DNA from: Agrostemma githago
Lineage: Eukaryota; Streptophyta; Magnoliopsida; Caryophyllales; Caryophyllaceae
DNA length: 64,000 bases
NCBI GenBank assembly: GCA_958450325.1
Contig: OY288261.1
Location: 17,721,277-17,785,276 of the forward strand
Direction: 5' to 3'
The notes below the pieces were generated by a model. The model saw nothing but the letters and a program-made list of their open reading frames with translations, was not told the DNA's origin and searched no databases. The position numbers were made by a program, and so were the translations under genes. This document shows, piece by piece, positions 20,907-33,013 of the stretch. Positions within the stretch are counted from its first letter, which is position 1. Each line of letters starts with the position of its first letter.

Positions 20907-23179
20907 TGAGCCGAGCCAACGCTGAGGCTAACCCTGACGTAGTTACGGGTATGTTTACGATCTCTGGTGTTAGTGCCTTTATATTATTTGATACTGGTGC
21001 CTCCATATCCGCTATCTCCTCCAGCTTTGCTTCGAAATTATCTCTTATTCCTTCCCAAGCCGAGCCTATTTCTATCACTCTTCCTTCTGGTGAAATCGTT
21101 GCTTGTTCTAAAGCATATCAAGCTGTTCCTATTCTTTTTGCTGGTATTATCCTTCCTTCGACTCTTCTCGAGTTTCCTCTGGCAGAGTTCGATGTTATTT
21201 TGGGCATGGATTGGTTATCCCTCTATGATGCAAGATTTCAGTGCCGAGATCGGAAGATTTTTCTGAAGACTCCTAGTGGTTCTCGTATTACTTATCGTGG
21301 TGGTCGACGTCAGAAGGGTATCAAGATCATTTCTGCTATGAAAGCTATTCGTTTGCAGAGAAAAGGTTGCCAAGCATTTTTTTGTACGGTGACTGTAACT
21401 GCAGAATTACCCAAACTTGAGGAAGTACGCATAGTCAGTGAATATGCAGATGTATTTCCCGAGGAATTACCTGGTATTCCCCCTGAGCGAGATGTAGAAT
21501 TCACCATCGAGCTCGTACCAGGTACTGGCCCTATTGCCAAGGCTCCTTATAGAATGGCTCCAGCTGAGTTGCAAGAACTGCGTAAACAGTTGGATGATAT
21601 GATTGAGAAGGACTTCATTCGTCCTAGTTCATCTCCATGGGGTGCTCCTGTACTGTTTGTAAAGAAGAAAGACGGTACTATGCGCTTATGTATTGACTAT
21701 CGTGACCTTAACAAGGTTACGATCAAGAACAAATATCCTTTGCCCAGAATCGATGATCTCTTCAATCAACTTAAGGGCGCTTCTGTATTTTCCAAGATCG
21801 ATCTCAGATCGGGTTATCATCAAATCCCTGTCCGTGAATCAGATATTCCCAAGACGGCTTTCAGTTCGAGGTATGGACACTATGAGTTCAAAGTTATGCC
21901 TTTTCGACTGACCAATGCTCCTGCAGTATTCATGGATCAGATGAACCGAACGTTCCGGGAGTATCTTGACCAGTGTGTTGTTGTCTTTATTGACGACATC
22001 CTAATCTATTCTAAATCCGAGGCTGAGCATGCCGAGCATCTTAAGATCATTCTTGGCATCCTACGAGATCAAAAGTGGTATGCTAAGTTCTCTAAGTGTG
22101 AATTTTGGCTCTCTGAAGTGGATTTCTTGGGTCATGTCATTGCTAAAGACGGTATTAAAGTGGACCCGGCTAAGATTTCCGCTATCGAGAATTGGACAAG
22201 TCCGAAAGATGTTGGTGAGATTCGAAGTTTCTTAGGTCTTGCTGGATATTACCGAAGATTCGTTCAAGATTTCTCTAAGGTGGCCCGTCCTATGACTCAG
22301 TTGCTTAAGAAAGAGTCTAAGTTCCTATGGAACCAGGCCTGTGAAGATGCCTTCTCCGAGCTTAAGAGACGGCTTACTACTGCTCCAGTTTTGACCCTAC
22401 CCGAGGAAGGCGTTAACTTTGAAGTTTATTGTGACGCTTCTAAGCATGGTTTGGGTTGTGTTCTCATGCAAGGTGGTAAGGTAGTCGCTTATGCCTCTAG
22501 ACAGTTAAAGGTTCATGAGGTGAATTACCCTACCCACGATCTGGAGTTAGCTGCTGTAGTTCATGCTCTAAAGGTCTGGCGACATTATCTCTATGGAGTA
22601 AGGTGCAAGGTGTACACTGACCACAAAAGCCTACGATATCTCTTTACGCAGAAAGACCTTAATGCGAGACAGAGACGGTGGGTAGAGTTGGTGAACGATT
22701 ACGATCTTGAATTGGTGTACTGCGAGGGTAAAGCCAATGTGGTTGCAGATGCTCTTAGCAGAAAGATCCTACATTCCTTAACTCCATGTTCTGGCATTTC
22801 TGAAGATCTGTCCCGAGAATTCGCAAATATGACAATTGATGTGGTTATCGAAGGTTCTGATGGGCGGATCAATGCCTTAGTTGCTGAACCAGCTCTTTTT
22901 CAGGAGATTCGTGATAAACAGTTGGAAGATCCTCTCGTTGCCGGTATCCGTGAGAAGATGAAACAGGGTAAAGCTCTCGATTTCTCTGTGGATTCTAGTG
23001 GAGCTCTGAAGTTTAGGGACCGTTGGGTCGTTCCGGATGAGGTGGAAGTCAGGAAGCAGATTTTGACCGAAGCTCATAAGTCGAGATATTCTGTACATCC
23101 CGGAGGTGGTAAAATGTACAAGGATTTGAAGCTTCATTTCTGGTGGCCATTCATGATGGACGACATTGCCAATATGTGA
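20903..23179 (+). pseudogene. pol: Pol part 1, body A2
   Basis: Protease, RT and RNase H as in A1, with identical protein sequence, including the PFRLTNAP change in RT and the same premature end (TGA at 23177-23179) from the one-base loss. Both lesions therefore existed before the tandem was made. Confidence 0.9.
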
Positions 23180-24321
23180 GCAAGTGTTTGACTTGTCAGC
23201 AGGTTAAGTTTGAACATAAGAAACCTGCTGGTATGCTACAGCCGCTCCCTGTTCCAGAGTGGAAGTGGCAGTGAGTAGCCATGGATTTTGTAGTGGCATT
23301 ACCGAGAACCGTAAATGGAAGAAACGGTATTTGGGTCATAATAGATCGTTTGACCAAATGTGCACGATTTGTTCCTATTCGTGACACTTGGAGTCTGGAG
23401 AAGCTTGCAGAAGTCTATATTGCCGAGGTGGTCCGTCATCACGGTGTTCCACTCGAGATCGTGTCCGACCGAGATCCAAGGTTCTGTTCTAAATTCTGGA
23501 AGGCATTACAAAGTGCCTTGGGAAGTCAATTGTTGATGAGTACCGCTTTTCATGCCGCTACTGATGGTCAATCCGAGAGGACGATTCAGACCTTAGAAGA
23601 CATGTTACGGGCTTGTGCGTTGGATTTTCAGGATAATTGGATCCGACATCTTCCATTGGTGGAATTCTCCTACAACAACAGTTATCATGCTTCCATCAAG
23701 ATGGCCCCGTTTGAAGCACTGTATGGTCGTAAGTGTCGTAGCCCATTGTGCTGGGACGTACCTGGTGAGGTGAAGACTTTGGGTCCTGATCTGCTGGCCG
23801 AGACCGTTGACGCAGTGGAATTAATTCGTTCCAGGATGAAAGCTGCTCAGGATCGTCAGAAATCCTATGCGGATGTCCACCGCCGACCTCTGGAGTTTGC
23901 AGTTGGTGATCTGGTATTTCTTAAGGTATCGCCGATGAAAGGGGTGAAACGATTCGGGATCAAAGGCAAACTTAGTCCTAAGTTCATTGGACCGTACCCT
24001 GTGATCGAGAAGGTAGGTGAAGTGGCTTACAAGCTAGAGTTGCCTGCTTCGATGGACAAAGTTCATGACGTCTTTCACGTATCTCAGCTGAGGAGGTATG
24101 TTAGTGACCCCGAGCATGTTCTAAAACCAGAAATTGTTGATGTAGAACCTGACCTGACATACGAGGAGAGACCTGTGAAGATTACTGATCGACGAGAGAA
24201 GCGCTTGAGGAATAAAGTTGTACCCTTGGTGAAGGTTTTATGGCGCTGTAACAAGTTCGAAGAAGAAACTTGGGAAACCGAAGCGGCGATGCAAGCCAAA
24301 CATCCTCATCTCTTCGAGTAA
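23143..24321 (+). pseudogene. pol: Pol part 2, body A2: integrase with extra stop
   Basis: As A1, but a TGA at 23272-23274 (TGT in A1) interrupts the integrase just before MDFVVALPR. Two further amino-acid differences from A1 are GKVHDV to DKVHDV and HVLEPE to HVLKPE. The stop is private to A2, so it arose after, or on the other parent of, the duplication. The catalytic residues and tail are still present downstream. Confidence 0.92.
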
Positions 24322-24391
24322 GGTAATCTCGATTCCTTCCTTTCCGTCTTTTCCAGTTTCGAAGACGAAACTTCTTTTTAGTGGGGAGGGT

Positions 24392-26412
24392 TGTAACACC
24401 CGTAAAATTTACAACTTCGATATCCGTCCCGTTGCGATTAAATCGACTCTTATCGAGTCTCGTTATTTTTCATCCAGCTTAATTTCGATCTTCGTATAAC
24501 ACTTTAATAAATTTTCGTTCAAAACCAATTTTAATTTCCTTGTTCGCGAGAATTTTAATTAATCTCGAGAAATTGCTATTTAATATTTTTCTACGCGACT
24601 TCGTATATAATTATTTTCGAAACGTGATTTTAATACTTCTTTCTCATAAACACGTTCTCATATGTTTTCCGTCTTATTATTATTATTATTATTATTATTA
24701 TTTTTTTTTTTAATCGCGAATCGGGCTCAGATTGTAGCAGACCCGACCGTTTCCCTCAACGGACTGAGATATTTTCGTAGTCGGTTGAGAAAGTAAGAAA
24801 AAAACCGACTCCTCTATTTCCTTCCTTATCCTGTGGCGGTTTCCCCTTAACCGTTTTTGGCAGTTACCCAATCCTCTTTAAACTCCAACCATATTCCTCC
24901 TCCCATTGTACGTTCTCCTCTCTACTCAAAAAAAAAAAGAACGTAAACAACAACAACAGTCAGTGCACTGTTCTTCATTCTTTTTTTTCCGTTTTCGATC
25001 ATTCTCTTCATTCCGTGTTCATCTTAATTCAAGGGTAATCATCGAAACCCCTATTCCTCCTTCCTACTTCTCGATTTACGACGCTAATAAGGGTCTTGTA
25101 CCTTTTTATATTTTTTTATAGGTTTTCGAGACAACCCCGAGGAAGACGAGTACATTATTGACTCAGATCTTGATTAAGGTAACACGACGATCTCGGTATT
25201 GCTTGATATTTTGTCGTAGTTACATGTATAGAATTTAAGTTTTTGTTTGGCTATTATAGTATGTCATTAATTTTTTTTATTTAAAAGTTTTATAATCGTT
25301 AATTTTCAATTATTTCGTTGTTATGTTCGTTTTTACGAGATTAGTGAATAAATCGTTATAATAGTTATTAAATCATCATATTTGGCCGATATAATAATAT
25401 AATTTTAAAGTTCCTGCCAAAAAAATAAATTTTACAGATTTCGAGTTTTTGAGTCGTTTAATGGATTTTTAACCGATTTCGTACAGAATCGATTTAAAAC
25501 CGATTTAATGTTCAAATGCCTAAATTACGTATTTAAATCTGAAATTTTTTGTTTACGTACATCCTGACCAAATTTAATTTTCTGTAAATTTTCGTAATTT
25601 TTAGAATTTTATAAGTGGGTGAAAAAAAAAAAAAATAGTCCTAAAACACCGTTTATCGTTAAAACCGAATATTCCTTTTAATTTTTGATTTTTATTTTTA
25701 ATTCTCGATTCAAAATAAAGTTTCTGAAATTTTCTAACAAGATAATTATTTTAGTGACATTCGAGATTTAATAAAATAAAAAGAGCGATAAATAGTTATT
25801 TAACCTTTTAAAACGAAACCGATGATTAAAAGACGGGTTTTCCTATTTTTTTTGTAATTCTGGATTTTTTTTTTAAAAAAAACTGAAAGGTTTCTGGAAA
25901 ATTTTTATTTCCTTGATAAGTTATGATTTTTAACAACCGTGCACAAATCGTTTTGAATTTAGCTTTTATTTTTAATCGTTAACGTTTAATTAACGCGTTT
26001 TCCGTAAAAGCCTTTAAAAACGAGTTTCCAGATTTTGAAAAAAATTATTTTCTGGACAGATTGTCTAAATATTAATTTTAATTATTTATCGTAATTTTTA
26101 CACTATTTTTCGAAGCTTTTAAATGATAGAATCAATTTTTAAGCGAAATCGTGAATAATCATTAAAACACGATTTTACAGCAACTTATTTAATTTTCCAG
26201 CAATTTTGAACCTTCTAAAAATTTAACCGTTTCATCCTAAGTCACCCTTGATGTTATTCGAAAATAATTTAAATGTTTAATAAAATAAAGAAGGTTAAAT
26301 AAATTACTTTTATAAAGATGATTGTCGTAAAACATTATTTTATACTCGTTCCGTCGAAACTAATAATAATTAGGGAATTTTAGTTTTATATATTTTCGAA
26401 ACACCCTAATTC

Positions 26413-26449
<37 letters not shown>

Positions 26450-27579
26450 GTTTGTGAAGTATTTCGATAATTCTTATAAATAATTTATACTCGATTTAGA
26501 ACTTAAAAATTGTTAAGGCCGAAATTAGTAGTTTGCGAAATTAATAATAATTACTTTATAGTTAGAGTAAATTACTATTCTCGATACTTTTCTATAACGC
26601 TATTTTCATCGTATTGGTATTCCGAGAAAATTTCCTAAAATAGAAAATTTCCTAAAATAGAAAGTTTCCTAAATCAGAAAGTTTCCTATATTAAAAAGTT
26701 TCCCAAATTAGAAAGTTTCCTTTTAAGAACGTTTTGTTAACGGCTTTGTTTTGGAGTTATGGAATAAGGACAAGTGTACGGGTAATACAGTCTAGGGTAT
26801 ACGTTTTGCCATCAACTATAAAGCTGGTGTGTCTAGTTAGAGACACATTGGTCGTTGAACTGAGCATGGTTTGTGTTCAGGAGTGTGTATATTTTGACTT
26901 TAAACTTAGATATCGCATCGTGTAAGTCGCCGTCGGGTTGAACTGGATTACGGTTGGTGTCCAGGAGGGGTGTACATTACTTAAGCCAGGACCTCGCTGC
27001 ACGCAGTCCTGTTATAGTTGAGTTGTCTAGTTAGAGACTGAAGTCTAATTTGTTTTGACTAAATTCTCGAACCTAGTTTAGTATGATCCTAGTGAAAGTC
27101 TATTCCGTTACACTGATTGACTTCCATAGCGCCGTTATTTTATTGATTGACATGGATTTGCAGGTTGACAATCATTTCGAATTATTTTACCGTATCATTT
27201 TAAATGTTTTCCATTTTTCAACTATTTTGATATAGTAGTAATTGTGCATTAATATCATGTAATATGGCTGGGAGAACGTCGTCGTTACTCCCCACTGAAT
27301 TGTGGCTGTTATGTTTATAACATGGCAGGTATTATCTGTTCGGGTTGTGTGAGCTAGCGAGCGGCATTTAATCTTGCGCCGTTGAATTTATTTTCATATT
27401 ATGGTTTGTATGTTAAACATATTTGAGGATTTTAATTTTTGCCCTTTTTATAAAAAGTGGCAGTTGTACCTACTTATACTTTTTTTTTTATTTATTAAAA
27501 TTTAGTTATCAGTGTGTTAATCCCAACTAAACAGTGATTCCGCCACTGTTTCGCATTAAATTTTTTTTAGGGGATTACA
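24392..27579 (+). repeat. Chromovirus A LTR 3
   Basis: 3188 bp, ending GGGGATTACA at 27579, followed by the duplicated ATCCA of the outer LTR. It carries private changes in its second half (AATCATTAAAAC at 26161, GTTAGAGTAA, GACTTTAAAC, an extra TTTA before the end) and a different AAT repeat count. Confidence 0.95.
25124..25177 (+). CDS. Conserved mini-exon in LTR 3
   Basis: Same 17-codon frame and TAA stop as in LTRs 1 and 2. Confidence 0.45.
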   Translation, partial: FRDNPEEDEYIIDSDLD

Positions 27580-27735
27580 ATCCAAAGCAATTTATGATAG
27601 GAAATGAATTGTCATTACTATGAAGATAATGATATTCATAACCATCGTCTCAATTGGTGTCAATATGCTACTTAATGGGAGATACCCTTACTATACAACA
27701 ATGATCAACACATTGTCTTTGCATTATTTTTAACA
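27580..27735 (-). repeat. Outer element 3' LTR, piece 3
   Basis: Begins with the second ATCCA and matches 63770-63928 to the end TTTTTAACA. The purine tract of the outer element, read on minus, follows at 27736-27744 (GTGGGGGAC). Confidence 0.93.
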
Positions 27736-28690
27736 GTCCCCCACTAATGTAAATGACAAACCGAAAACAAAAATTCTGAGCATATGAAAAGGTTGACACT
27801 TAGGTGTTAATATCTTTCGATTTGAATTAACGTATTAGTGAAATGAGTCAACAACTTACTTACAACAAGAGAATATCTTTCGATTTGAATTCCTTATTGA
27901 ACTTTGGTTGAATTACCCTCACAACACATATCATACCTTAAGTTCCACACGAGTTCCGCAATACGATTCAACAAATTTATGGCCAAATGAACCTTGTGAT
28001 TTTGATGAGTGCTCTACAAAAATAACTCAATCTCTCATAGAAGGAGGCCAACCCTTTACACTCACTTAGGTGATTATATCAAGGATATATCCACATAACC
28101 CACTCACTTATTAGCTATAGAATCATTAAGAGCTCTAAAGCTCAACCTCTCAATACTACGGTGAATCCATCAAGTCTTTCACAACAGGACCACCCAAACA
28201 TAGGGATATAGATTCATTAAGAGAAATATCTCAACCTCTATCATTACGGTGATCTCATCAAGTCCGTCTCACAAGGACCACCCAAATTTGGGCTATAAGA
28301 CCATTAAGAGCTATATGCTCATCCTCTATCATTACAGTGATCTCATCAAGTCCGTCTCACAAGGACCACCCAAATTTGGGCTATAGGATCATTAAGAGCT
28401 ATATGCTCAATCTTTCAAATACACCAAATTATATTTGATGATTTTAACTCTCTCAAATCTGCATAATACATGTGTGTAATTCACTACACCATTTTTAGCA
28501 ATATGAAGCTGGAATTAGCACCAAACATTGCATAGCAACTGATGACCCCACAATTATGCAATAAATATTAAGCTCACAATCACCATGCATTATCCCGGTA
28601 AGGTTAAAAGAGCAAAATAATACGCATACATAATACATGAAATTATAACAGTCTTTTCAATAGACTTATAATAAAATTATTATAAATATG
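27736..28690 (-). other. Outer element interior, left part, with 88-bp tandem repeat
   Basis: Non-coding and AT-rich. About 3.4 copies of an 88-bp unit run from about 28112 to 28412, with recurring words ATCATTAAGAGCTAT, GTGATCTCATCAAG and GGACCACCCAAA. No open frame with a family signature. The ATG at 28688-28690 is the left target duplication of the CACTA element. Confidence 0.7.
28112..28412. repeat. 88-bp tandem repeat
   Basis: The word GCTATA followed by CATTAAGAG recurs at about 28114, 28204, 28292 and 28380, a period of 88-90 bp. The two last units are nearly identical and the first is the most diverged. Confidence 0.85.
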
Positions 28691-28754
28691 CACTACAAGA
28701 AAGTATCTTGTTAGCTACCAAATACGCACGACAGAAACTATCAGTCGCTCCTAT

Positions 28755-29020
28755 AGCGCCCGATTAAGAACTCGGGCGACATATATCCGTCGCTAGACAA
28801 AGAGACGAAGGGGGGAAGTGGGTTGGAAAAATAAATACACTATAGCGACAGATAACTGTTGCTAAAAGGAAAGTCGGGCGACAGATATTTGTCGCTAAGG
28901 AAAACGCGGGCGACAGATATTTGTCGCTAAACCATTCCATTAGCGACAAATAGCTGTCGCTAAATGAACATCTGCGACAGAAAATAAAAGGCCGGGCGAC
29001 AAATATCTGTCGCTAAGGGC
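28755..29020. repeat. CACTA left subterminal palindromes
   Basis: About six imperfect copies of TAGCGACAGATATCTGTCGC, spaced 30-60 bp. In En/Spm such subterminal motifs are bound by TNPA to bring the ends together; that role is inferred here. The match is strongest in the right end and weakest in the copies nearest the left TIR. Confidence 0.85.
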
Positions 29021-29174
29021 TTGGACTTTTTTTAAACCACGCAACACCCCCCTCCCCCGATCACACTTCCCATTTCACTCTCTCTCTCTAAAATTTGTCT
29101 CCCCTCTCTCTAAACTCGCCCCCTCCTCCTTTCCTCTTCATTCATTCCTTCTTCTCTCATTTTCCTTTAGTAAG

Positions 29175-29581
29175 GTATGTTTATCTATTTATATTCAGTT
29201 TTAATTATTTGTTAATTTTTGTTTTTATCGATTTAAATAAATTAGTTATTTTTGTTAGTGTAGTCTTATTGTTGTCGGAAAATTTAGTGTAGTTATCATG
29301 TTAATTGCCCATAGGTTCCCCAATTTGAAATAGGTAGATTGTTAGTATAAATTTAGGGTTTATGATTGAGTATTTGAATGAATTGGGTTGTTTTAATGTG
29401 TTAGAAAACTGAAAGTGAAAATACAATTATGCCTATCTAGTGATGTAATTATGGACGGATTAGGTGCAAATAGTACTATGTTTAGGTGAATTGAGAATTT
29501 ACAAAATATGTGAGTAGTGTATATTAGTAAATTACTTTAGAGGAAATAATTTGTATGTGGTTATTGTCTCAATTGTTTTAG
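29175..29581 (+). other. Leader intron of the CACTA transposase gene
   Basis: A pyrimidine-rich leader (CTCTCTCTCTAAAATTTG…) at about 29075-29174 ends TAAG/GTATGT. The AT-rich stretch ends TTGTTTTAG at 29581, ten bases before the ATG at 29591. A 5'-leader intron fits, but I see no independent proof. Confidence 0.5.
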
Positions 29582-31883
29582 ATAAAAAAAATGAAGAGAA
29601 CTGAACGAAAATGGATGTATGAGGAAAGATTGGATAAGAGACGATGTCCCACAACTCAATTTTTAGAGGGTGTTAATAGTTTCCTTGAGTTTGCTAAAAC
29701 CCATCCCGAATACGCGTCAGATAGTAGATTTAGATGTCCTTGTGTGAAATGTAAGAACATCAGATTCTTGGATATTATTCTGATTAAGGAACATATTATC
29801 TCAAATGGGTTTTGTCCAAATTATTATTGTTGGATTTGTCATGGTGAGACGTCTGCTGTTGACGAATCTGAGGTTGAACAGAATGAGGGCGGGTTGAGAG
29901 GAATGATTGTTGATGTGGTTGAGTGCAATGTGTTTAATGATGAGAGCATGTACACTAATGGCGATGACCAACCAACCCCACAAGAGCCAAACCCACGAGC
30001 GAAAGCGTTTTTTGATATGTTAGAGGCTGCGGAGAAGCCGTTATATGGAGAGTGTGATGTGACATTGTTAGAAGTCACGTCTATGGTAGTGACCCTTAAA
30101 TGTGAGTATAACCTACCGTTTGGGTGCGTAGACAGTGTCGCTGCGTTGATTGAGAAACTCATCCCAAAAGACAACATCATGACCAAAACATTCTACAATA
30201 CCAAAAAAATAGTTAAAGGTCTTGAACTTCCGCATCAAAAGATCGATGCTTGTCCCGATGAGTGCATGCTCTTTTGGAAGGACGATGCCCTACTTGAGGA
30301 ATGTAAGAAATGTGGTAAGGGTAGATACAAAAGTGTAGATGGGAATATTGTTTTGAGGGGTAGGAAGGGAAAGAGTGTTGCGAGGAATAAAAAACCTATA
30401 CCACTTAGTCGACTTACCTACTTTTCCATCGCCCCTAGACTTCAAAAATTATATGCAACCAGTACCATTGCCGAACAAATGAGGTGGCATACAGAAGAAA
30501 CTTGTGTCGAGGGGAAGATGTGTCATCCTAGTGATGGGGAGGAGTGGAAACACTTTGATAGGGTTTACCCTAAGTTTGCTGAGGAGCCCCGTAATGTGAG
30601 ACTTGGATTGTGTACCGATGGGTTATTTGCCCCTTTCGGTCAGTTCGGTAAGTCGTACTCATGCTGGCCTTTCATGATCACACCATACAACTTACCCCCA
30701 TGGTTGTGTCTGAAACCACCATTCATCTTCCTTTCTCTCATTGTTCCCGGTCCAAAATATCCAAAAAATCACTTGGATGTTTACTTACAACCAGTGATAA
30801 TGGAATTGAAACACTTGTGGGAAGTAGGGGTGGAGACATACGATGTGTCGTTGAAACAAAATTTCCAACTTAGAGCATCGTTTTTGTTTGTGGACTATAA
30901 ACGATTTCCCTGCGTATGGTATGTTGAGTGGTTGGTCTACGGCGGGTCAAAAAGCTTGTCCTTGTTGCATGAGTGAAAGTAAAGCGTTCTACCTAAGAAA
31001 TTCAAGCAAAATTAGTTGGTTTGACTGTCATCCACAGTTCTTACCCGAGGGTCATCCGTATAGGAAAAACAAGAAAGCTTTCAAAAAGGGTGAGGTGGTG
31101 CTAGATGAGGTACCTATTTGTCTCCAGGGAGATGAGATATGAGAGGTGATTTCAGAGTTCCCATCTACTATTGACGGCACCGATCAAGAGTTCAAAGATC
31201 TTAAAAAATTAAAAAAATGGTTGGTTTAAAAGAAGCATCTTCTTCAACCTTCCATATTGGAGTACTTTATTATTCCGACATAATTTGGATGTGATGCATA
31301 TTGAGAAGAATTTCTTTGAGCAACTGATTCACAATGTCATGGATGTAGAGGGTAAGACATGTGACACCGTAGGATCCCGAAAATATTTGAAGAAAATTTA
31401 TGACCGTCCAAAATTGCACATCAAGAGGGATGGGTCCAAGCCTAGGGCCTTATTCAGCCTTGATAAGGCTCAGAGAAACGCCGTGTTAGAGTGGGTAGGG
31501 AAATTGAAGTTCCCTGATGGGTACACCTCCAATTTTAGTCGGTGTGTCGACATTAATAACCTGAAGTTGCAAGGTTTGAAGAGTCACGACTGCCACATTT
31601 TCATGGAGCGGTTACTACCCGTGGCTTTGAAGCAACTGCTACCGCAAGGTGTCTGGAATCCTATTACTGAGATATCTAAGTTCTTTCGAGATTTGTGTTC
31701 GTCGACAGTTACAATTGACGACATGACTCGTTTGGAGGATCAAATTCCTCAGATACTGTGCAAACTTGAGATGATCTTCCCACCCTCTTTCTTTAATTCA
31801 ATGGAGCATCTACCGGTCCACTTGCCCTATGAAGCTAAAGTGGGAGGACCGGTCCAATATAGATGGATGTACCCGTTTGAGAG

Positions 31884-31965
31884 GTGAGAATTTTATACTT
31901 ACTGAAACACTAACGTATAATTTATATTGTACTCTATTATTAATAAAATTGCTTGATTGTTATAG
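31884..31965 (+). other. Intron in TNP2 (82 bp)
   Basis: GTGAGAATTT…TTGTTATAG. Removal joins PFER to YLNHLKKKIGNNARIEG in frame, exactly the join seen in the TNP2 family between DUF4218 and the following region. Confidence 0.85.
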
Positions 31966-33013
31966 ATATCTCAACCATTTGAAGAAAAAAATTGGTAACA
32001 ACGCGAGGATCGAGGGCTATATATGTAATGCTTATCTAACAGAGGAAATAGCCAACTTCTGTTCTCTATATTTCGAGAAAGAAGTAAACACCAAAGCCAA
32101 GAATCTTAACTTAGAAACACCTGAGACGATTGACCCCAACATACCAGACTTTTTTCAAAATAAGGTAGGTGAAGGATCTTCATCGGCTAGGGGGTGGAGG
32201 GTGTTAGATGAGAAAGAATACAATCGTGCTCACCTTTACTTGTTATCAAACTGCGAACTCTTGGACCCGTATGAGAAGCAGTTTGTAACTGAAATTCTAG
32301 CTGCTAATCCACATTTAAATGGTGATGATGTTTGGAATAATCATGAGGAACAGTTTCCCGGTTGGCTTAAGGATCATGTAATTTCAGAAAATATCCGGGA
32401 TGATTTGCTTAGGAGCCTAGCATTAGGTCTTTTGAGGAATGTTAGAACTTGGAACCAGTATTCGGTTAATGGTTACAATTTCCATACATTTGCCCATGGT
32501 AGAAGTAGGGCTAGATGTAATTTCGGTGTGACTGTGTCGTCACTTGATGGTGACGACTATTACGGTCTAGTGGAGGACATCTTCGAGTTGTGCTACGCTG
32601 GAAGTGATCGTGGGTATAGAGCTGTGGTATTTAAATGCGAATGGAAGGGTAACTCAGTGCATGGTACTAGAGTACATGAACGGTACAAACTAGTGGAAGT
32701 TATTCATACCAAAAATACTCTAAGTACGATCCGTTTATACTTGCACAACAAGCACAACAAGTGTACTTTGCTCCTTATCCAATCAAAAAGAACGATAGAA
32801 GTGGAAATCAGTGGTGGGCAGTTTTTAAAACTAAGGCACGGGGGCACATTGACACTGACCTCTTTCAAGAGCAGGTCACTGCTAGCGGTACAACATTGTC
32901 TCCAATCGATGAGAATATTTTCGCAAGTGATGGTGATAACGAGGTGGGAATGGGGGAGGATTTGGAGGATGAAGAGGATGAAGGTGGTGAGTACATCGAA
33001 AGTGCTTTTGATG

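Larger units (their letters stand above)
8635..27579 (+). mobile_element. Tandem Tekay/Del chromovirus: three LTRs, two bodies
   Basis: LTR (8635-11795), body A1, LTR (16501-19686), body A2, LTR (24392-27579), all plus strand. One target duplication, ATCCA, flanks the whole array (8630-8634, 27580-27584); none is found at the inner junctions. So this is one insertion enlarged by recombination, not two insertions. LTRs start TGTAACACCC and end GGGGATTACA. The primer site matches initiator-Met tRNA. Protein order is gag, protease, RT, RNase H, integrase, chromodomain-like tail, which with the tail sequence places it in the Tekay (Del) chromoviruses. Both bodies are defective. Confidence 0.95.

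Noticed and set aside
23281..24321. A separate integrase gene starting at the ATG at 23281 in body A2
   Set aside because: It is the remainder of pol after a private TGA at 23272-23274; A1 reads through the same place.
8635..27579. Two independent adjacent insertions of the same chromovirus
   Set aside because: There is only one pair of target duplications, the bodies share a middle LTR, and that LTR is a hybrid of the other two.
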